Source of the DNA: Gammaproteobacteria bacterium
GTDB taxonomy: Bacteria > Pseudomonadota > Gammaproteobacteria > Pseudomonadales > Azotimanducaceae
Direction: 5' to 3'
DNA length: 12,660 nucleotides
Assembly: GCA_003228415.1 (NCBI GenBank)
Contig: QIDL01000178.1
Location: 1-12,660 of the forward strand
Shown: positions 7,727 through 12,660 of the stretch, in pieces
How positions within the stretch are numbered: the first letter of the stretch is position 1
How the letters are laid out: each line of letters starts with the position of its first letter
Notes under the pieces: generated by a model
What the model saw: the letters and a program-made list of their open reading frames with translations, nothing else
Database searches by the model: none
What the model was told of the DNA's origin: nothing
Program-made: the position numbers and the translations under genes

Positions 7727-8945
7727 AGGGGGCCACCCAATGCAGCAGCACCATCCCGGGGATCGCCAGAACCGCGCAGAGATAGAAAAAATCCGTCCAG
7801 CCGATGCTATCCACAATGAGTCCGCTGACGCTCGAAGCAATCACTCGGGGCAGTGCCGCCAACGCGGTAAACAGCGCGAACTGGGTGGCGACGGCGGTTT
7901 TCGCCGTCTCCCGGGCGATGAATGCCACCGAGGCCGCGGTCCCGAGCCCGACCCCGAGGTACTCTGCACCGATCACCACCGCCAGCACCCAGGGATCGGC
8001 GCCGCTGCCTGCGAGCCACACGTATCCGAAAATGGTCGCCAACTGCACGGCGCCGAAAACCCACAGCCCGCGATTGATGCCGATCTTGATGATGACGAGA
8101 CCGCCGAGGATGCCACCGGCTATCGAGGGCCAGAGTGCCGCATTTTTGGCGATCAAGCCGATCTGAGTGGTGGTGAACCCAAGATCGATGTAGAAAGGAG
8201 TGGCCAGCACCGTGGCCATGTTGTCGCCAAGTTTGTAGAAGAACATGAACGCCAGCACCGCCAGCGCCGACCGCATCCCGCGGCGGCCGAAGAATTCACG
8301 AAAAGGCTCGACGATCGCCGCCTTCAAGCTGCCGGGCAGTACCGGTGCAGGCTCCGCCTCACGAATGAGCAAGGTCAACCCCAATCCAATCAACATGAAT
8401 ACGGCCATGATCGGAAAAATCACTTCCCAACTCATGACCCCGGCCAGGATCATGCCCAGCGATCCGGGAATCAGGCCGGAGAGCCGATAGGCCTGCACAT
8501 GAACGGCATTGCCAAGCGCCAGTTCCTCATCGGTTTTCAACAGTTCCCGCCGGTAAGCGTCGATCACGATGTCCTGGGTCGCGCTGAATACGGCGACAAG
8601 AATTGCCACGAGGGTAATGGACAGCAGTGCCTCAGTCGGTTGCCAGACACCGAGCGCGCTGATTGAAATGATCAGCAGCACCTGGGTGAGGAGCATCCAT
8701 CCCCGTCTTCTCCCCAGCAAAGGTATCGAGTAGCGTTCGAGAACGGGCGACCAGAGAAACTTCAGGGAGTACGGGTATTGAATCGCGGTAAAAAACCCGA
8801 TGGCCGTCAGGCTCACCCCTTCGAGACGCAACCAGGCGGGCACCAACTGAACCAGAATGAACAGCGGCAGGCCGGAAGCGAACCCCAGCCCGACGCAGAT
8901 GAGCATCCGCCGGTTGGCAACGACCTGCCAGAGTGAGCTGTTCAA
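7692..8945 (-). CDS. ampG: AmpG-like muropeptide permease (MFS)
   Basis: The protein is about 417 residues with around 12 hydrophobic segments. AmpG signatures include GFASGLPLFILVQLVPAWLR, GVSLTAIGFF, SLKFLWSPVLERY, LGRRRGW, and SATQDIVIDAYRRELL followed by AYRLSGLIPG. AmpG imports cell-wall fragments (GlcNAc-anhydroMurNAc peptides) from the periplasm for recycling, and in some species this links to beta-lactamase induction. The frame has no ATG near the expected start. TTG at 8945 gives a family-like N-terminus (NSSLWQVVANRRMLICVGL), 19 bp after the yajQ stop. ATG at 8906 would cut into the first helix region, and a longer start would lie inside yajQ. The 3' end overlaps the ATL gene by 35 bp. 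Assignment to AmpG rather than a related MFS carrier is likely but not certain. Confidence 0.85.
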   Translation of the reverse strand: MNSSLWQVVANRRMLICVGLGFASGLPLFILVQLVPAWLRLEGVSLTAIGFFTAIQYPYSLKFLWSPVLERYSIPLLGRRRGWMLLTQVLLIISISALGVWQPTEALLSITLVAILVAVFSATQDIVIDAYRRELLKTDEELALGNAVHVQAYRLSGLIPGSLGMILAGVMSWEVIFPIMAVFMLIGLGLTLLIREAEPAPVLPGSLKAAIVEPFREFFGRRGMRSALAVLAFMFFYKLGDNMATVLATPFYIDLGFTTTQIGLIAKNAALWPSIAGGILGGLVIIKIGINRGLWVFGAVQLATIFGYVWLAGSGADPWVLAVVIGAEYLGVGLGTAASVAFIARETAKTAVATQFALFTALAALPRVIASSVSGLIVDSIGWTDFFYLCAVLAIPGMVLLHWVAPFNALQRPSETS

Positions 8946-8947
8946 TG

Positions 8948-8971
8948 TTTGCTCAATCGTCTGCTCAATCG
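8948..8971. repeat. 12-bp tandem duplication at the yajQ-ampG junction
   Basis: TGCTCAATCG occurs at 8950-8959 and 8962-8971, a period of 12 bp with one or two differences in the remaining bases. On the minus strand each copy contains TGA in the yajQ frame, so the yajQ stop codon is duplicated four codons later. The repeat lies just upstream of the presumed ampG TTG start. Confidence 0.75.
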
Positions 8972-9447
8972 CGAAAGTTGTCGAATTCCAGAGGCATCTG
9001 CAGATCCGCTTCTCTGAGAGACGCCATGACCTGTTGCAGATCGTCCCGCTTCTTGCCGGTGATCCTGATCTGTTCACCCTGGATCTGGGATTGAACCTTC
9101 AACTTTGTGTCTTTGATCAGTTTGACAATCTTTTTTGCAGAGTCCCGGTCAATGCCCTGCTTCAAGGCAAAGGCCTGACGCTTCTGCTTGCCTGCGGCTT
9201 CGATCTCTCCCGGGTCCAATGCCCGCACATCAACCCCACGGCGAGTCATTTTGTCACACAGAATGTCAAGCATCTGACCAAGTTGAAACTCCTCCTGGGC
9301 GTGAAGCCGAATGCGCCCCTCAACCAGCTCGAATCCAGCGTCGATACTCTTGAAATCGAATCGAGTCGACAGTTCCCGCACGGCCTGGTCAACGGCGTTG
9401 CGTACCTCCTGCATATCCACTTCTGAAACCACATCAAACGATGGCAT
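8965..9447 (-). CDS. yajQ: YajQ family nucleotide-binding protein
   Basis: The protein is 160 residues, close to the usual 163. Family signatures are the start MPSFDVVSEVDMQEVRNAVD, STRFDFKS, the DMLTRRGVD-like line CDKMTRRGVD, KIVKLIKDTKLKVQSQIQGE, and the end VRITGKKRDDLQ-like IRITGKKRDDLQQVMASLRE with PLEFDNFRD. YajQ proteins are small cytosolic proteins that bind nucleic acid or nucleotides. A Xanthomonas homologue has been reported as a c-di-GMP effector that acts with a transcription factor. The ATG at 9447 has GGGGG five bases upstream. The gene is followed 19 bp later by ampG and is likely cotranscribed with it. It is divergent from the response-regulator gene. I saw no clear promoter in the divergent gap. 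Confidence 0.96.
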   Translation of the reverse strand: MPSFDVVSEVDMQEVRNAVDQAVRELSTRFDFKSIDAGFELVEGRIRLHAQEEFQLGQMLDILCDKMTRRGVDVRALDPGEIEAAGKQKRQAFALKQGIDRDSAKKIVKLIKDTKLKVQSQIQGEQIRITGKKRDDLQQVMASLREADLQMPLEFDNFRD

Positions 9448-9638
9448 AAAGACCCCCTTACAATCACCACGTACCGGTCAGCAAAAGCATTCCAACTGGG
9501 TCACGGGCAGAATCCACAGTCCATGCTAGACTTCCGCTCTTAACCGGTGAAAACCCATCGAGCGTGCCTTCCTTGTCAAATTCAGACACCTCGCAACATA
9601 AAGCTGGCTCGCTGCCGCCGACCCAGCCCGTAAATACC

Positions 9639-10616
9639 ATGTCACACGAAGACATTCCAATCCTCGTGGTGGATGACGCTAAATTTTCCAGCGCCATAAT
9701 CGCCAAAGCTTTGCGTGGCGGCGGCTTCACCAATGTGCGCTTCACCAACAACCCGCTCCAGGCACTGAGGTCGCTCGAGAAGCGTCCAGCCCAGATTCTC
9801 ATCGCCGATTGGCTGATGCCGAACATGGACGGCCTGGAACTGACCCGGCGGGTGAAGAAGCTGGATGAGACCAGCGAACACTTCACCTACGTGATGCTGC
9901 TGACCGCGCGGGACGACATGGAAGCCATGAACCGGGCGTTTGACGAAGGGGTGGATGACTTTCTCAACAAAGCCAATCTACGTGCACAGCTGCTGCCACG
10001 AGTGATCGCCGCGCAGCGCATCGCGGCTCGACAGAACCAGCTCTTGAAGACCAACAAACTACTCCGCAAAAAGATCCGCGAACTACAGACCACGGACCTG
10101 GTGGATCCGGTGACCGGGCTTGGCAATCTCAAGTTCACCGTCGAGCGCATCGGCGACACCATCAAGCACGCCGAGACTCGAGGTGGCGCGGCTTGTCTGC
10201 TGTTGGTCGGGATCAACAACCTGGAGGTCATCGAAGAGCAATACGAGCAACCCATCGTGGATGAGCTGATGTCCAGTATCGGGGCCAAAGTAAGACAGCT
10301 GGTGCGACCTCTCGATGTGGTAACACGCCCGGAAACCAACATGTTCGCGGTAATTACCCTGCAGCCCGACATCCAAAACTGCACATCCCAGAGTTTCCGG
10401 CGCATCTTCGACAATCTCTACATGCACTCCTTCAAAACCAGTGAAGGCTATATCCCGGTAGTTGTCGGGGTAAGCATTTCGGCTGCCGACACCGAGACCG
10501 GTTTTCCGCACCCGAAACACTTCATGCGCCATGCCTACGAAGGGTTGACCCGGTCGTTCGATACCGGACTCATCAACGTTGCGCCTTACGATCCTGGCGA
10601 CCGCCCGCGATCCTGA
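9639..10616 (+). CDS. Response regulator with degenerate GGDEF-like output domain
   Basis: From the ATG at 9639 the protein has 325 residues; a GTG at 9564 would add 25 low-complexity residues, and neither start has a clear Shine-Dalgarno. The receiver (about 5-125) is complete: acidic pair D12-D13, phospho-acceptor D57 (LIADWLMPNMDG), T89 (MLLTAR) and K111 (DFLNKAN). A helical linker (126-150) leads to a GGDEF-like domain (about 153-320) that starts with DPVTGLGNLKF. The signature RYGGDEF is replaced by RPETNMF (230-236), and the two metal-binding Asp of the first strand are replaced (VGINN, 190-194). It therefore probably cannot make c-di-GMP and may instead bind GTP, c-di-GMP or a partner. 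No histidine kinase is nearby. The stop overlaps the next start (TGATG). Confidence 0.88.
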   Translation: MSHEDIPILVVDDAKFSSAIIAKALRGGGFTNVRFTNNPLQALRSLEKRPAQILIADWLMPNMDGLELTRRVKKLDETSEHFTYVMLLTARDDMEAMNRAFDEGVDDFLNKANLRAQLLPRVIAAQRIAARQNQLLKTNKLLRKKIRELQTTDLVDPVTGLGNLKFTVERIGDTIKHAETRGGAACLLLVGINNLEVIEEQYEQPIVDELMSSIGAKVRQLVRPLDVVTRPETNMFAVITLQPDIQNCTSQSFRRIFDNLYMHSFKTSEGYIPVVVGVSISAADTETGFPHPKHFMRHAYEGLTRSFDTGLINVAPYDPGDRPRS

Positions 10617-11194
10617 TGGTCGCGAAGCGACGAATAACAAGAGTCACCACCGGTCGGGGTGATCGGGGAGAAACTTCGTTAGCCGACGGCTCCAGCGTAT
10701 CCAAGACCGACGAGCGTGTGCACGCAATAGGCGCGGTAGACGAACTCAACAGCTTCATTGGCCTGCTCGCGGTCGAACTCGCAACAGGCAATATTGAGAC
10801 CGACGGATCTACCGGCGCCGAAACCAGCGAAGATGCCGATTTCACCGCGGTCCTGAAACAGTTGCAACAGGAACTCTTCGACCTCGGCGCGCACCTGGCA
10901 ACGCTCGGTGCTGCACCGGCACCCGATATGGCCTGGTTGGATGATGCGGTCTCCGATCTCAATGCCCAACTGCCGCCACTCACCGAGTTCGTCATTCCCG
11001 GAGGCAGCAGGGCCGCAGCGCTGACGCATGTCTGTAGAACCGTGTGCCGTCGTGCCGAACGACATTGCTGGGGGGTGGCGGCGGTGGAACCGGTTGGCCG
11101 TTATCTCAATCGACTCAGCGATCTGTTGTTTGTCATGGCCCGACTTCTGACCACCGGCGAAGAGCCTCAATGGCGAGGTCCACAAAAACGCTAG
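10616..11194 (+). CDS. PduO-type ATP:cob(I)alamin adenosyltransferase
   Basis: The 192-residue protein has all PduO-type ATR motifs in order: TTGRGDRGETSL (11-22, ATP-binding), VDELNSFIG (41-49), FVIPGGS (125-131), CRTVCRRAER (140-149) and YLNRLSDLLFVMAR (163-176). It transfers the adenosyl group of ATP to cob(I)alamin, giving coenzyme B12 for enzymes such as methylmalonyl-CoA mutase or ribonucleotide reductase. An acidic, low-complexity stretch at about 57-76 (GNIETDGSTGAETSEDAD) looks like a surface loop expansion. The ATG overlaps the stop of the response regulator by one base, indicating coupled translation. No B12 biosynthesis gene or B12-dependent enzyme gene is in the window. Its end is 37 bp from the convergent aceF stop. 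Confidence 0.95.
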   Translation: MVAKRRITRVTTGRGDRGETSLADGSSVSKTDERVHAIGAVDELNSFIGLLAVELATGNIETDGSTGAETSEDADFTAVLKQLQQELFDLGAHLATLGAAPAPDMAWLDDAVSDLNAQLPPLTEFVIPGGSRAAALTHVCRTVCRRAERHCWGVAAVEPVGRYLNRLSDLLFVMARLLTTGEEPQWRGPQKR

Positions 11195-11198
11195 GGAC

Positions 11199-11227
11199 CC
11201 TCGGAACTTTCGGGAATTATTCCGAGG
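11199..11227. terminator. Hairpin between convergent ATR and aceF genes
   Basis: CCTCGGAA (11199-11206) pairs perfectly with TTCCGAGG (11220-11227) around a 13-base loop. It fills most of the 37-bp gap between two convergent stops. No T run follows on either strand, so a classical rho-independent terminator is not assured. Its position suggests a shared transcript-end structure. Confidence 0.45.
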
Positions 11228-11231
11228 TCGC

Positions 11232-12660
11232 CTAGAGCGCCAGCCGCCGGATATCACCCAGCAATTCCGCCAGCAGCACCATGAATCGGCCGGCCTCGGC
11301 CCCATTGATCGCCCGGTGGTCATAGGAGAGTGATAGCGGCAACATCTGCCTCGGCACAAACTCAGCACCGTCCCACATCGGTTTGGTCACCATTCGGGAT
11401 ACACCCAGTATGCCAACCTCCGGCGCGTTGATGATCGGAGTGAAGCCGGTACCGCCAATGCCTCCCAGGCTCGAGATGCTGAACGTCCCGCCCTGCATGT
11501 CACCGAAGCCCAGGGTCTGAGTGCGGGCCTTTTCAGCCAGCTCGGCAATGGCAATCGAAAGATCCCAGACCCCAAGCTGGTCGGCATCACGAATCACCGG
11601 CACCACCAGGCCTTCGGCTGTGTCGACGGCAAAACCAATGTGGTAGTACTTCTTCAGAATGTACTGTTTTACCTCGGCATCCAGCGAAGCGTTGAAGGTG
11701 GGAAATGCCTGCAGCGCATAACAGCAGGCCTTGACGATAAACGCCAACGGCGTGATCTTCACATCACGCTTCGCGGCTTCTTCTTTCAAGGTCTGCCTGA
11801 ACGTCTCGAGCTCGGTGATGTCTGCTTCTTCAAACTGGGTGACATGGGGCAAATTCAGCCAACTGCGGTGCAGGTTGGTCGCCCCGGCCATCCGAACTTT
11901 GGATAGCGGCACCATTTCCACGGGACCGAATTTGCTGAAATCTATCGTGGGTACGGCAGGAATCGCTGTTCGATCCGAAACGCCTCGGGTCAACGCTTTT
12001 TTAACAAACGCCTTCACGTCATCTTTCAGAATACGGCCCCGGTTACCCGAACCCACGATGCCACCGAGCTGAACACCGAGCTCACGGGCCAATCGCCTGA
12101 CCGCCGGACCCGCATACACGGGCCGATCGGACTCTACCGAAGTCGGTTCACGCGCTGCTGCTGGTGCCTTGTTCACAGGCTCTGCATGCTCGGCACCGGT
12201 ATCCACAAGCGGCGCCTCGACCGTCTTGTTGTCGTCTGGACTGTCTGGTATCTGCGGACTGTCTGACGACGGAGTGGTGAGAAGGGTTGCCAGCAACGTC
12301 CCTTCCTCTACCTCCGTGCCTGTCGTCACATGCACGGCTTCAACAGTACCCGTATGTCCAGCCGGAATTTCCATGGATGCCTTGTCCGACTCCACCACCA
12401 CCAGCAGATCGTCCGGGGAGACCTGCTGGCCAGCGCTGACCGCCACCTCGATCACCACCACCTCGGTGGCTTCTCCGATGTCCGGGACTCTAATTTCAAT
12501 CGTCGCAGGTTGTACCGTCGTCGTGGCTGACTCCGTTGCCTCCGTGGCAACGACGGATTCCGTTGCCTCCGCGGCAACGACCGACCCTTCTCCCGCGAGT
12601 TCATCGGCACCGGTCGTCGTCATACCTTCAGACTCTTTTGATCCTTCAGACTCTTCTGAT
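11232..12660 (-). CDS. aceF: Pyruvate dehydrogenase E2, dihydrolipoamide acetyltransferase (partial, 5' open)
   Basis: This is the E2 core of the pyruvate dehydrogenase complex, which moves the acetyl group from lipoyl to CoA. The frame stays open from the ATG at 12623 to the window edge at 12660 with no stop, so the real start is probably beyond the window and an earlier lipoyl domain may precede. Numbering from that ATG, a lipoyl domain spans about 42-116 with lysine K81 in ESDKASMEI. A linker follows, then an E1/E3-binding domain at about 169-207 (YAGPAVRRLARELGVQLGGI), and a catalytic domain at 235-463 with H436 in SLSYDHRAING. HRAING rather than HRVIDG occurs in some other gammaproteobacterial AceF proteins. 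The visible N-terminal part is a Ser/Thr/Glu/Ala-rich repetitive linker. The end is family-typical (LLGDIRRLAL). A 2-oxoglutarate-type E2 is unlikely given the overall motifs. Confidence 0.93.
   Translation of the reverse strand, partial: SEESEGSKESEGMTTTGADELAGEGSVVAAEATESVVATEATESATTTVQPATIEIRVPDIGEATEVVVIEVAVSAGQQVSPDDLLVVVESDKASMEIPAGHTGTVEAVHVTTGTEVEEGTLLATLLTTPSSDSPQIPDSPDDNKTVEAPLVDTGAEHAEPVNKAPAAAREPTSVESDRPVYAGPAVRRLARELGVQLGGIVGSGNRGRILKDDVKAFVKKALTRGVSDRTAIPAVPTIDFSKFGPVEMVPLSKVRMAGATNLHRSWLNLPHVTQFEEADITELETFRQTLKEEAAKRDVKITPLAFIVKACCYALQAFPTFNASLDAEVKQYILKKYYHIGFAVDTAEGLVVPVIRDADQLGVWDLSIAIAELAEKARTQTLGFGDMQGGTFSISSLGGIGGTGFTPIINAPEVGILGVSRMVTKPMWDGAEFVPRQMLPLSLSYDHRAINGAEAGRFMVLLAELLGDIRRLAL
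12529..12582. repeat. 27-bp tandem repeat in the aceF linker
   Basis: Two adjacent 27-base units (12529-12555 and 12556-12582) differ at three positions. They encode VVAAEATES and VVATEATES, a nine-residue repeat in the flexible linker before the lipoyl domain. Each unit also contains GTTGCC-N5-GGCAAC, a small inverted repeat. Confidence 0.85.
12625..12660. repeat. 18-bp tandem repeat at the window edge, within aceF
   Basis: CCTTCAGACTCTTTTGAT (12625-12642) is followed directly by CCTTCAGACTCTTCTGAT (12643-12660), with one mismatch. On the minus strand it encodes a Ser/Glu-rich six-residue repeat (SEESEG, SKESEG) in frame with aceF. More copies may lie beyond the edge. Confidence 0.8.

Noticed and set aside
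7674..8666. A 330-codon open frame antisense to ampG
   Set aside because: Gln/His/Arg/Glu-rich translation without family features; the ampG strand encodes clear membrane helices and AmpG motifs.
9448..9638. Promoters in the yajQ/response-regulator divergent gap
   Set aside because: Only weak partial hexamers (for example TGCTAGACT on the plus strand) were found without a paired -35, so none is called.

Overview
The window looks like a piece of a gammaproteobacterial chromosome with moderately high G+C. This rests on the gene set: ExeA/GspA plus GspB, fxsA-groES-groEL in the gammaproteobacterial order, AmpG, YajQ, and an AceF-type pyruvate dehydrogenase E2 with the HRAING active-site variant. 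The genus cannot be named from this stretch. No tRNA, rRNA, IS element, phage gene or CRISPR array was seen. The gene content is mostly housekeeping.

Layout. At 1-837 (+) are the 3' end of gspA/exeA and a complete gspB, inner-membrane partners of the type II secretion system. They converge with a minus-strand GAF/HD-GYP protein (843-2753). Upstream of that, also on the minus strand, are a single-pass coiled-coil protein of unknown function (2902-3657) and a short PuuD-type (Urate_ox_N) membrane protein (3686-4336), 28 bp apart and probably one operon. A hairpin-rich stretch (4474-4571) holding a clear rho-independent terminator separates these from groEL-groES (4578-6547). The groESL leader has a sigma70-like promoter, a perfect CIRCE operator (6621-6647) and two overlapping palindromes. 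fxsA (6835-7323, minus) follows.

From 7385 an alkyltransferase-like protein (ATL, Cys replaced by Trp) runs on the plus strand and overlaps the 3' end of a minus-strand ampG. yajQ lies just upstream of ampG and is probably cotranscribed with it. Divergent from yajQ is a response regulator with a degenerate GGDEF-like output domain (9639-10616). It is coupled by a TGATG overlap to a PduO-type cobalamin adenosyltransferase (10616-11194). The right end is the E2 subunit of pyruvate dehydrogenase (aceF, minus), which is open at the window edge.

The most unusual points are an insertion of about 100 residues inside the HD-GYP catalytic domain, a receiver fused to a GGDEF domain that has lost all its catalytic and metal-binding residues, the coupling of that regulator to cobalamin adenosylation, and short tandem duplications at gene starts, a gene junction and a protein linker. 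Three c-di-GMP-linked families (HD-GYP, GGDEF-like, YajQ) occur in 10 kb, but nothing shows that they form one system. I found no convincing new multi-gene system.
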